Source of the DNA: Herpetosiphon gulosus
Lineage (GTDB): Bacteria; Chloroflexota; Chloroflexia; Chloroflexales; Herpetosiphonaceae
Assembly: GCF_039545135.1 (NCBI RefSeq)
Contig: NZ_BAABRU010000003.1
Location: forward strand, 186,001 to 250,000
Length of the DNA stretch: 64,000 nucleotides
Direction: 5' to 3'
Shown here: positions 51,612 to 59,600 of the stretch, piece by piece
How the letters are laid out: each line of letters starts with the position of its first letter
How positions within the stretch are numbered: the stretch's first letter is position 1
Made by a program: the position numbers and the translations under genes
The notes under the pieces: generated by a model
What the model was told of the DNA's origin: nothing
The model's database searches: none
The model's input: the letters and a program-made list of their open reading frames with translations, nothing else

Positions 51612-53210
51612 ATGTCCCAACGTGCTTTTTTTCGGCTAGTGTTCCTATTGTTGTTGCTGGGATCGGTTTCAAGCCTTGCAGCCAATTATTTACCGCCAAG
51701 CAATACCTATATGCCAATTGTGATGGGCAATCACGAGATCACCGCCAATACCTATGTTCCTAGTTATTCCGCACTTTTTCAATTTGGGCTAAACCCTGGT
51801 TACTACGGCAACGGCTGGGATGATCAAAAAATCTATGCCATTGGGGCTGATGCTGGGGCACACAGCGCCCGCGCCTCACTGCCAGATAGTTTTATTGGCC
51901 AATGGGGCGCGGCCATTCGGGTTCCGGTCTTCGAATATATTTCGACCACGCTTAGTTTTCGTGAAAATACGGTTTTTTTAGGCGAGCCACGCGCGGCGTG
52001 GCGCGACACAGCTAGTTATTACAGCAACAACGGCACACCTGTGCAAAGCAAGCTCTGGCAAGGAATGTACGAGCCAATTTGGGATAATGGCGAGAATGGC
52101 ACACCCGTCAATGATGCCAATAAATTTGCCGTCTATGTTTGGCAAATTGCCAGCACCTACGGCAAATATATGCGCTTCTATGAAATTATCAACGAGCCAG
52201 ATTACACAAGCAGCGCCAGAGCTTATGCCAATCCCGGAGCCAGCGGTGGCAGTTGGTGGGATAGTGCGCCAACTCCGAATGAATTACCAAATCTGAATGC
52301 GCCAATTTACAATTACATTCGTTTATTGCGAATTGCCTATACCGTGATTAAAAAGACTGATCCTGATAGCTATGTTGCACCAGGCGGGATTGGCTATGCC
52401 TCATTTTTGGATGCACTCCTGCGTTATACCGATAATCCCGATGCAGGCAAAGTTAGTAGCCAATATCCATTAACTGGCGGAGCTTATTTTGATGCCCTGA
52501 GTTATCATATTTATCCGCAATATGGTGGCTCATATTGGGATAGTGGGATTGGTGGCTTTGTCTATGTACGACATAGCGACCGTATGATTCAAGTTTTTGT
52601 CAATCAGTATCAAATAATGAATCAAACACTGGTTAATCGTAACTACAATGGCACAAACTTTCCCCGCAAGCCGAGCATTATCACTGAAACTAATGTTTCA
52701 CGCAAAGCCTTCAATAATTATGCAGGGGGCGAAGAAATTCAGCGTAATTACCTAATCAAGGCGATTGTCAAAGGCCAGCAACTTGGTATTTTACAAATTT
52801 ATTGGTTTGCAACTGGTGAAGGTGCAGATTACGCAACCGCCCAAGATGAATATCAATTAATGGGCTTTTACGAAAATCTCAAGCGCGATGCACCTAATAA
52901 CCAGATTATGACAAGTGAGGGGATTGCTAACCGCACAACCTACAATCAACTATATGGCTGGCGCTACGATGCAACTGCAACGACTGCGTTAAATTTGCCC
53001 AACACCATTGATGGCGCAGCTTTTCGCAAAAACAATCAATTACGTTATGTCTTATGGGCCAAAACCACGCTTGATCGGAATGAAACGGCCAGCGCCACCA
53101 TTAATTTAACTGGAACCTACACCAAAGTGACTTGGAATGGCACAAGTAGCACAGTCAGCGGCAGCAACATCCAATTAACTGGCTCGCCGATTTTCTTAAC
53201 CCAACAGTAA
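51612..53210 (+). CDS. Secreted glycoside hydrolase-like protein (clan A type)
   Basis: This 532-residue protein has an N-terminal signal (FFRLVFLLLLLGSVSSLAAN). The mature part looks like a TIM-barrel glycosidase. YEIINEPDYTS supplies the acid/base Glu, SIITETNVSRK the likely nucleophile Glu, and ALSYHIYPQYGGSYWDSGIG a barrel strand. A C-terminal beta domain follows (ATINLTGTYTKVTWNGTSST). This is like GH39/GH5 enzymes; the substrate is unknown. The start follows AGGAGG, 20 bases after the HIT gene. Confidence 0.82.
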   Translation: MSQRAFFRLVFLLLLLGSVSSLAANYLPPSNTYMPIVMGNHEITANTYVPSYSALFQFGLNPGYYGNGWDDQKIYAIGADAGAHSARASLPDSFIGQWGAAIRVPVFEYISTTLSFRENTVFLGEPRAAWRDTASYYSNNGTPVQSKLWQGMYEPIWDNGENGTPVNDANKFAVYVWQIASTYGKYMRFYEIINEPDYTSSARAYANPGASGGSWWDSAPTPNELPNLNAPIYNYIRLLRIAYTVIKKTDPDSYVAPGGIGYASFLDALLRYTDNPDAGKVSSQYPLTGGAYFDALSYHIYPQYGGSYWDSGIGGFVYVRHSDRMIQVFVNQYQIMNQTLVNRNYNGTNFPRKPSIITETNVSRKAFNNYAGGEEIQRNYLIKAIVKGQQLGILQIYWFATGEGADYATAQDEYQLMGFYENLKRDAPNNQIMTSEGIANRTTYNQLYGWRYDATATTALNLPNTIDGAAFRKNNQLRYVLWAKTTLDRNETASATINLTGTYTKVTWNGTSSTVSGSNIQLTGSPIFLTQQ

Positions 53211-53222
53211 ATTAAAAACCCC

Positions 53223-53248
53223 GCACCTTCAACCAAAAAAGAAGGTGC
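53223..53248 (-). terminator. Intrinsic terminator after the zinc-ribbon gene
   Basis: GCACCTTC (53223-53230) pairs with GAAGGTGC (53241-53248). On the minus strand it is followed by GGGGTTTTTAA. It lies between convergent genes. Confidence 0.75.
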
Positions 53249-53266
53249 AGGATAGAAAAGCTTAGC

Positions 53267-53434
53267 CTATTTGCCGTTTTTGCGCACGACATTGCTTGAG
53301 CCACAAGCACTGCATTTGGCATTCTTGGGCACTGGGCCTGAAATGCGCATTTGATGTTTGCATTGCTTGCACTCCAAGGCAGTATCGGCAAAATCGCTGA
53401 CATCTTCGTGATTTTTGATAGTAATGAATTTCAT
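53267..53434 (-). CDS. Small zinc-ribbon protein
   Basis: This 55-residue protein carries two CxxC pairs (CKQC at 22-25 and CSAC at 41-44), forming a zinc ribbon. The lysine-rich C-terminus (VVRKNGK) suggests nucleic-acid contact. The start at 53434 follows AAGGAGC; the longer frame has no homology. Its function is unknown. Confidence 0.82.
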   Translation of the reverse strand: MKFITIKNHEDVSDFADTALECKQCKHQMRISGPVPKNAKCSACGSSNVVRKNGK

Positions 53435-53642
53435 AAATACGCTCCTTCTTGGCTGGAATGAATGTGCTTTTGCTACTAACAAGCTTAGCAGCCAGCCATC
53501 GCCATGACGAGCCTTGCAGATGACAGCTTGATGACAACCATGGGTTGACGATTGACCTGCTGCTCCATTGACAACTAGCCAGATCTAAATCTCCCAAAGA
53601 TAGCTAAAACCCATCAATTACTAGTCTATTTTTAATGAATTA

Positions 53643-53671
53643 TTGACAATTGCCTACGTTTTGGCTAAAAC
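53643..53671 (+). promoter_or_regulatory. Possible promoter of the superoxide dismutase gene
   Basis: TTGACA (53643-53648) is a perfect -35. TAAAAC lies 17 bases later, a weak -10. It is about 60 bases before the start codon. Confidence 0.4.
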
Positions 53672-53733
53672 CAAAGCGCGAATTTAGACGAATGGTTGCC
53701 ACAGGAATCATAGTCTATTGGAGGTTGTTGCCA

Positions 53734-54501
53734 ATGTCAGAACGTTTCAATCTATCGCGGCGAGGATTTTTGGGTGCAGTAGGGTTGGGCAGTTTGGCGG
53801 CAATTTGGGGCAGCAAAGGGGTCAGCGCCAAAAAATATGGTGGTGTAGGCAAAACCTTCGATCAAGCTACCGTTCCAACCAATGGCAAATTTACCCTTCC
53901 CTCCTTGCCCTATGATTATGGCGATTTGGAGCCGCACCTCGATGCTGAAACGATGTACATTCATCATCAAAAACACCATCAAGCACTAGTGACCAATTTA
54001 AATGCAGCCTTGGCCGATTATCCCAAATTGCAAAGCATAAATGTAGCCGAACTCTTGCATGGTTTAAGCAGCTTGCCGAGCGCGATTCAAACCGCTGTGC
54101 GCAACAACGCTGGCGGCCATGCCAACCATGCAATTTGGTGGGCAATGCTCTCACCAAAAGGTGGTGGCAATGTTGGTGGTGCATTGGCTGCTGCAATTAA
54201 CACCAAATATGGCTCATTCAACAGTTTCAAAACCACGTTTAATGATATTGCGGCGCGGCGCTTTGGCTCAGGCTGGGGCTGGCTCTCGACCGATAGCAAA
54301 GGCACGCTCTATCTGGCCAGTTACCCCAACCAAGATAGCCCGTATATGGAAGGTTTGACCCCATTGCTCGGGGTTGATGTGTGGGAACATGCCTACTACT
54401 TGAAGTTTCGCCAAAAACGTGCTGAATTTTTGAGCGCCTGGTGGAATGTGATCAACTGGGGCGAAGTTGGGCGGCGCTACGATCTAGCAATCGCCAAATA
54501 A
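53734..54501 (+). CDS. Fe/Mn superoxide dismutase with Tat signal
   Basis: This 255-residue protein begins with a twin-arginine signal (LSRRGFLGAVGLGSLAAIWG), so the folded metal enzyme is exported. The SOD domain contains metal ligands in MYIHHQKHHQALV, GGHANHAIWW and the DVWEHAYY motif (Asp and His). The full set of four ligands is present. It detoxifies superoxide outside the cytoplasmic membrane. The start at 53734 follows GGAGG; the frame upstream is not signal-like. Confidence 0.94.
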   Translation: MSERFNLSRRGFLGAVGLGSLAAIWGSKGVSAKKYGGVGKTFDQATVPTNGKFTLPSLPYDYGDLEPHLDAETMYIHHQKHHQALVTNLNAALADYPKLQSINVAELLHGLSSLPSAIQTAVRNNAGGHANHAIWWAMLSPKGGGNVGGALAAAINTKYGSFNSFKTTFNDIAARRFGSGWGWLSTDSKGTLYLASYPNQDSPYMEGLTPLLGVDVWEHAYYLKFRQKRAEFLSAWWNVINWGEVGRRYDLAIAK

Positions 54502-54508
54502 TTCAGCA

Positions 54509-54542
54509 AAACAGGCTGTTGGTAGCAATCAACAGCCTGTTT
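54509..54542. terminator. Bidirectional hairpin terminator
   Basis: AAACAGGCTGTTG (54509-54521) pairs with CAACAGCCTGTTT (54530-54542). It lies between the convergent SOD and ruvB genes. Confidence 0.78.
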
Positions 54543-54561
54543 CATTTATGTCAAATAACCA

Positions 54562-55623
54562 CTACTCTAAATTAAAACTTGCCTGTTGAGTATCGGCTGG
54601 GCGCGGCGCTTCGGGAAAGCTCAAGCCCAGATGATCGTAGGCGCGACGGGTGGCAATCCGTCCGCGTGGAGTGCGCTGAATAAAGCCTAGTTGCAAGAGA
54701 TATGGCTCGTAAACATCTTCAATCGCATCAACTTCTTCGGCTGTGGCCGCCGCGAGGGTGGTTAAGCCAACCGGGCCGCCATTGAAGGTTTCGATCAAGG
54801 TACGCAACACCCGCCGATCATTCTCATCAAGCCCAAGATCATCGATTTCAAGGCTGGTCAGTGCTGCTTGGGCCACTTCGAGCGTAATATGATTATCGGC
54901 CATTACCAAGGCAAAATCGCGTACCCGCCGCAACAAACGATTGACTACCCGTGGGGTGCCACGCGCCCGCCGCGCAATCTCTAACGCTCCAGCATCATCC
55001 ATTGGCGATTTCAGCAAGGCCGCCGAACGCCGCACAATATCGGTCATGGCTTCGAGCGAGTAGAATTCCAGCCGATGCACCGAGCCAAAGCGATCGCGCA
55101 AGGGCGAAGTGAGCAAGGCGAGGCGGGTTGTCGCCCCAACCACGGTAAAGCGGGGCAATTTCAAGCGCAAATTGCGGGCACTTGGGCCTTTGCCCACAAT
55201 AATATCCAGCGCAAAATCTTCCATGGCCGGATACATCACCTCTTCAACGGCACGATTCAAGCGATGAACTTCATCAATAAAGAGCAGATCATCTTTTTTG
55301 AGGTTGGTTAAAATTGCCGCCAAATCGCCAGCGCGTTCGATCGCAGGGCCAGAGGTAATTTTGATATTCACGCCCATTTCGTTGGCCAAAATTGTTGAGA
55401 GTGTGGTTTTACCTAAGCCAGGCGGGCCATAAAACAGGGTATGATCAAGCGGCTCTTTGCGTTGTTGGGCCGCAGCAATCGCAATTTTGAGGTTGGCCAG
55501 CACTTTTTCTTGGCCAATATATTCGGCCAGTTTTTTTGGCCGCAAACTTTTCTCCACCACTTGATCCTCTTCGCGAGGCTTGGGTGAAATCATTCGTTGA
55601 GCTTGATCAAACGCATCCGACAT
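54562..55623 (-). CDS. ruvB: Holliday junction branch-migration ATPase RuvB
   Basis: This 353-residue AAA+ motor drives branch migration with Ruv[21 protein letters not shown] opens the family. Walker A is [14 protein letters not shown], Walker [11 protein letters not shown], sensor I region [19 protein letters not shown], and the C-terminal winged helix ends [20 protein letters not shown]. The start follows AGGAGGA. No ruvA or ruvC is adjacent. Confidence 0.97.
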   Translation of the reverse strand: MSDAFDQAQRMISPKPREEDQVVEKSLRPKKLAEYIGQEKVLANLKIAIAAAQQRKEPLDHTLFYGPPGLGKTTLSTILANEMGVNIKITSGPAIERAGDLAAILTNLKKDDLLFIDEVHRLNRAVEEVMYPAMEDFALDIIVGKGPSARNLRLKLPRFTVVGATTRLALLTSPLRDRFGSVHRLEFYSLEAMTDIVRRSAALLKSPMDDAGALEIARRARGTPRVVNRLLRRVRDFALVMADNHITLEVAQAALTSLEIDDLGLDENDRRVLRTLIETFNGGPVGLTTLAAATAEEVDAIEDVYEPYLLQLGFIQRTPRGRIATRRAYDHLGLSFPEAPRPADTQQASFNLE

Positions 55624-55737
55624 GGCATCCTCCTACAGCGATTATAGCACAGACGGTCGCATGCAGGCAGGCTTGAATCATCAGCAAAAAAGCCTGTTAT
55701 AATGCCCCATGCCCAATTTTCAATAGGTATACCGCGC

Positions 55738-56766
55738 ATGGCCGATCGTCAAATTGCCCTCTGGAATGAAGAACGTGAACAGCGCAAGCGAGCCTTGCAA
55801 CGTATTTTGATTACTGGCAGTAGTTTTATTTTCCTACTGATTTTATATTATGTTTTCGGGGTTGATCTCAGCGTTGGCCGCAATCAACTAGCGCTGGGCT
55901 GTTTGGTTGGGGTGCTGGTTGCCGCCGCGATTTCGGGCTGGCTGGTCAGCATCGATCAGCCAGAGTGGGCTACCCACGCGATGTTTATTCCCTACATGCT
56001 GATTATTTTGGTAGTAGCAACTCCGGTTGGGGTAACCAGCCGCGGCATGTATGGGCTATTTATTCCAATTGTGGCGGCGGCACTGCTGCTTCCAGCCCGT
56101 TGGAGCCTGATTTATGCAGCCTTTGCGGTGGTTGTTTTTGTTAGCACTGATCTACTCAGCCCACAGCCATTTTCATTAAATACCACCATTTTGAATACCT
56201 TGTTTGCCAGTGGCTGTTTTGGCACTGCCGCTGCCACCACCTCGTTTACCGCTCGCCGCCTACGTCAATTGCTCAAAACCAGTATCGACCATGGCAAGGA
56301 GCTTGAGCGCAATCAGTCAGTACTTGAGGAGCGGGTGCAAAAACGCACGCTGTATCTTGAAAAAGCGCTTGACGAATTACAACGCTCCAGCGAAACGATT
56401 CGTCAGATGAGTGTGCCAGTGCTGCCAATCGCCGAACGAGTATTGGTATTGCCGTTAGTTGGTAGTATCGACCTCTCACGGGCGGCTTTGCTCAGCGATG
56501 AACTCCTGAACACGATCTATCAACGCCGTCCACATACAATTTTAATCGATTTGACTGGGTTGACAACAATCGATCAAGCTGTCGCCGAATCGTTGGTACA
56601 AACCTTAAGCGCAGTACGATTGCTTGGGACTGAACCAATTGTGGTGGGCTTACGTAGCGAAACTGTGCAAGCCTTGCTCGATACAGGCATCGATATCAGC
56701 CATATTCGGACCTTCCGCGATGTGCAAAGTGGGCTTGGTTACGCCACCAGCAAAATCAGCTATTAA
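55738..56766 (+). CDS. Membrane protein with C-terminal STAS domain
   Basis: This 342-residue protein has about six transmembrane helices (residues 20-180) and a coiled coil ([20 protein letters not shown]). The C-terminal STAS domain contains [20 protein letters not shown], like RsbR-type anti-anti-sigma regulators. The GLTTIDQ segment includes the threonine positions usually phosphorylated in relatives. It may relay a membrane signal to a sigma or cyclase partner. ATG 55738 is preferred over 55702 because AGGT precedes it. Confidence 0.83.
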   Translation: MADRQIALWNEEREQRKRALQRILITGSSFIFLLILYYVFGVDLSVGRNQLALGCLVGVLVAAAISGWLVSIDQPEWATHAMFIPYMLIILVVATPVGVTSRGMYGLFIPIVAAALLLPARWSLIYAAFAVVVFVSTDLLSPQPFSLNTTILNTLFASGCFGTAAATTSFTARRLRQLLKTSIDHGKELERNQSVLEERVQKRTLYLEKALDELQRSSETIRQMSVPVLPIAERVLVLPLVGSIDLSRAALLSDELLNTIYQRRPHTILIDLTGLTTIDQAVAESLVQTLSAVRLLGTEPIVVGLRSETVQALLDTGIDISHIRTFRDVQSGLGYATSKISY

Positions 56767-56773
56767 ATTAATC

Positions 56774-56811
56774 AACTGCTTGCAAAACATTTTGCAAGCA
56801 GTTTTTATTTT
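56774..56811 (+). terminator. Intrinsic terminator after the STAS gene
   Basis: AACTGCTTGCAAA (56774-56786) pairs with TTTGCAAGCAGTT (56791-56803) and runs into TTTATTTTT. Confidence 0.9.
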
Positions 56812-56968
56812 TAGGCTTACCAAAACCCTAAAGCAATCAGGCAGATTTATGCGTGCACGAATCGAAATCGGTTACAAAGCGCATCAACAAACACCGCTTA
56901 TGCACTATAATGCATCTGAACCAGATGGCGTTCGGCCATCGGTGCAACTAGCGTGTTATTTGGGGGCG

Positions 56969-58159
56969 ATGATGCCGCATTCATTTGAAGCATATCTTGA
57001 TGAGCAACTGAATAGTTTGCGTGAGCAGGGGGTTTTTCGCACATTACGCGAATTGCAAAGCCCAACTGGCCCACGCTCAACCATCGATGGCAAATCGGTG
57101 ATCAATCTCTCATCAAATAATTATTTGGGCTTGGCTAATCATCCCGCCTTGAAAGCCGCCGCAATCAAAGCAATCGAGGAATGGGGAGTTGGTTCAGGCG
57201 CAGTTCGCACAATTATCGGCACCATGAGCATCCACGAGGAGCTTGAACAACGCTTAACTGAATTCAAGCATACTGAAGCGGTGTTAGTGCTGCAATCGGG
57301 GTTTACCGCCAATGCTGCCGTGTTGGGCGTTGTGCTGAATGATGGCGATTTGGTGATCAGCGATGCATTGAATCATGCCTCGATCATCGATGGAATTCGC
57401 CTAACCAAAGCGGCGCGGGCGGTCTATCAACACAATGATATGGCTGATTTGGAACGGGTTTTACAGGCCAACCAAGGTAAATATCGCAACACGGTCATTG
57501 TGACCGACGGCGTATTTAGCATGGATGGTGATATTGCACCCTTGCCACGCATCGCCGAGTTAGCTGAGCATTATGGCGCAATCACTATGGTTGATGATGC
57601 CCACGCATCGGGCGTGTTGGGCAAAAATGGCAGCGGCACAGTCAGCCATTATGGCATCAAACATTGGGATATTCAGGTTGGTACGCTTTCCAAGGCGATT
57701 GGCGCGGTTGGCGGCTATGTTGCCACATCGAGCAAATTACGCCAGTTAATGGAGCACCGCGCTCGACCATTTTTATTCAGCACCTCGCATCCACCGGCGG
57801 TTGTTGCCAGCTGTTTGGCGGCCATCAAACTGTTGCAAAGTGTCGAGGGCGAGCAATTACACCAACAACTTTGGGAAAATACCAAATTTTTCAAAGCTGG
57901 ATTGAACAAGCTTGGCTTTAACACTGGCATCTCAGAAACCCCCATCACCCCAGTGATTGTGGGCGATGGAGCCAAAGCGATGCAATTCTCCGATAGTTTG
58001 TTCCAAGCAGGCGTATTCGCCCAAGGCATCGCCTTCCCAACCGTTGCCAAGGATAAAGGGCGGGTGCGCACAATTGTAACGGCTAGCCATAGCAACGCCG
58101 ATTTAGCTGAGGCACTCAACATCTTCGAACATGTTGGGCGAAGCATGCAGCTAATTTAA
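56969..58159 (+). CDS. Alpha-oxoamine synthase family enzyme (glycine C-acetyltransferase/KBL-like)
   Basis: This 396-residue PLP enzyme condenses an amino acid with an acyl-Co[53 protein letters not shown] and the PLP lysine in [15 protein letters not shown] are present. The C-terminus [11 protein letters not shown]-like segment ([20 protein letters not shown]) is typical. Closest in feel to 2-amino-3-ketobutyrate CoA ligase; no threonine dehydrogenase or biotin genes are adjacent. Two ATG codons (56969, 56972) follow GGGGGC; the long upstream frame spans the preceding gene and terminator and is rejected. Confidence 0.9.
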   Translation: MMPHSFEAYLDEQLNSLREQGVFRTLRELQSPTGPRSTIDGKSVINLSSNNYLGLANHPALKAAAIKAIEEWGVGSGAVRTIIGTMSIHEELEQRLTEFKHTEAVLVLQSGFTANAAVLGVVLNDGDLVISDALNHASIIDGIRLTKAARAVYQHNDMADLERVLQANQGKYRNTVIVTDGVFSMDGDIAPLPRIAELAEHYGAITMVDDAHASGVLGKNGSGTVSHYGIKHWDIQVGTLSKAIGAVGGYVATSSKLRQLMEHRARPFLFSTSHPPAVVASCLAAIKLLQSVEGEQLHQQLWENTKFFKAGLNKLGFNTGISETPITPVIVGDGAKAMQFSDSLFQAGVFAQGIAFPTVAKDKGRVRTIVTASHSNADLAEALNIFEHVGRSMQLI

Positions 58160-58216
58160 GGTTTCATGGTACACTGGAAGCAGAAAATACAGTTCTAGAA
58201 ATGTGGAGGTCCACCT

Positions 58217-58561
58217 ATCGAAGCGCAAGTTCTTGCCCGCCGTGCTGTTGATTTAGCAGACTCGAAGCAGGCAAATGATATTATAATGCTCGACGTTCGC
58301 CCATTAGCCACCTTCGCCGATTTTCTGGTGATTTGTACGGCTGGCAATGAGCGGATGGTGCGGGCAGTCGTAAAAGAAATTGATGATCAGTTAGTCCAAG
58401 AAGGTGCAGCCACCCCCAAAATCGAAGGTTCACCCGAAACTGGCTGGGTTTTGCTCGATTTTGGTGATGTGGTTGTGCACATATTTAGCCCTGAACAACG
58501 CGATTTTTACAAGCTCGATAAATTGTGGCAAAAAGCTACGCCAGTTGTCGTTCTTCAGTAA
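58217..58561 (+). CDS. rsfS: Ribosomal silencing factor, apparent ATC start
   Basis: This 114-residue RsfS/Iojap protein binds ribosomal protein uL14 and blocks subunit joining in poor nutrient conditions. VRPLATFADFLVICTAGNER is the family core. The conserved N-terminal helix and strand (EAQVLARRAVDLADSKQAND, then IIMLDV) lie upstream of the first in-frame ATG (58286). In frame from the last stop (58196-58198) there is no ATG, GTG or TTG before that point. ATC at 58217 sits exactly 7 bases after GGAGG, so it is the best start. A non-standard start or a sequence error is implied. Confidence 0.88.
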   Translation: MEAQVLARRAVDLADSKQANDIIMLDVRPLATFADFLVICTAGNERMVRAVVKEIDDQLVQEGAATPKIEGSPETGWVLLDFGDVVVHIFSPEQRDFYKLDKLWQKATPVVVLQ

Positions 58562-58597
58562 TCGGCGGGTCAAGGACGATCACGTGCGAGGTACATC

Positions 58598-58792
58598 ATG
58601 AACAAATCTACACAACGCGAACGCTATGTCGTCTTTGCGCTTGGAGCAGCAGCCGGAAGTGCCCTAGGCTTGATTCTCGGTTCGGTCTTGGCTTATTCGT
58701 TAGGCGAGGATACGGTTCGAGCGATCGGGCGAGGGTTCCGCCGCCTCACAGGCCGCGACCGGAAACCCAACTTCGAGCTATTTCTTCAATAA
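58598..58792 (+). CDS. Small YtxH-like membrane protein
   Basis: This 64-residue protein has one transmembrane helix (VVFALGAAAGSALGLILGSV) with a glycine-rich face and a basic C-terminal tail (RAIGRGFRRLTGRDRK). It follows rsfS by 36 bases and is probably cotranscribed. Its function is unknown. Confidence 0.75.
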   Translation: MNKSTQRERYVVFALGAAAGSALGLILGSVLAYSLGEDTVRAIGRGFRRLTGRDRKPNFELFLQ

Positions 58793-58799
58793 TAACAAC

Positions 58800-58831
58800 A
58801 GCAAGGCCGACTCGTTTGAGTCGGCCTTGCT
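58800..58831. terminator. Long perfect hairpin between convergent genes
   Basis: GCAAGGCCGACTC (58801-58813) pairs with GAGTCGGCCTTGC (58818-58830) around GTTT, with flanking A/T extending the stem. It is probably bidirectional. Confidence 0.78.
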
Positions 58832-58857
58832 GCTTGAGTGGATATGCAAAACCCAAT

Positions 58858-59451
58858 TTAAAGCTCAAGTGAGTTGGCGCGTAAGCCGCGATCACTTGCC
58901 GAAACGCTGACCCGCACGGTGTCACCGACTTGCACGCGATTGCTGACATGGTTGAATAAGGTCGAATGAACATAGGCATCGCCATGGTTATCGCTCAGTG
59001 CGACAAACATAAACCGCCCTTGAGGGTCGATATAATCAACCCGCGCACTGAGCACACCTGTTGGCGCATTGCCACTGAATGTGCGATTGCGTTCACGTGG
59101 GCCATTGCTCCACTCGCGCCGCTGGCCATTTTGGCTTGGGCGGGCTGAACCAAAGCGATCACGACGTTCAAATGAGCGTTCGCAGCTATAGCCACCAGCT
59201 TCGCGCTGTTCGTAAGCGCGAATGCGTGGTGTTGGCGGCAAAGCGCTGGTCACCAAAACCTCGTTGGCTTCATCACCCTTCATACCCCGAACCACCACAA
59301 AACTAACTTCCTCCCCCTCAACTAACCAACGTCGCCCATCGCCCAAGGCCCGTCGATGGACAAACAGCGATGTGCCTGCATGGGTTGTGATAAAGCCATA
59401 CGATTTTTCCGGATCAAACCACGCCACCGTGCCAGTACTACGCTCATTCAT
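58858..59451 (-). CDS. Double cold-shock-domain protein
   Basis: This 197-residue protein has two nucleic-acid-binding cold-shock folds joined by an arginine-rich linker. The first contains GTVAWFDPEKSYGFITTHAG and LFVHRRAL (RNP1- and RNP2-like). The linker (ERRDRFGSARPSQNGQRREW) is basic. The second is divergent (GVLSARVDYIDPQGRFMFVA, DAYVHSTLF, VQVGDTVRVSVS). It probably binds RNA or single-stranded DNA. The start at 59451 follows GGAGA. Confidence 0.87.
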   Translation of the reverse strand: MNERSTGTVAWFDPEKSYGFITTHAGTSLFVHRRALGDGRRWLVEGEEVSFVVVRGMKGDEANEVLVTSALPPTPRIRAYEQREAGGYSCERSFERRDRFGSARPSQNGQRREWSNGPRERNRTFSGNAPTGVLSARVDYIDPQGRFMFVALSDNHGDAYVHSTLFNHVSNRVQVGDTVRVSVSASDRGLRANSLEL

Positions 59452-59600
59452 GACCCATGTCTCCATGTTGTATTGGTGCTCGCCATACCCATATAGCGAA
59501 TCAGGATTTATATTGATACAAAGTATCATTAAATAGAAGGCTTGTCAAGCAGAGTGATCATGTTAAAATCGAAGTGAATTTGGACTAGCAGGAGCGCGTA

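Noticed and set aside
56624-56968. N-terminal extension of the KBL-like enzyme
   Set aside because: The frame crosses the end of the STAS gene and its strong terminator; the family begins near 56969.
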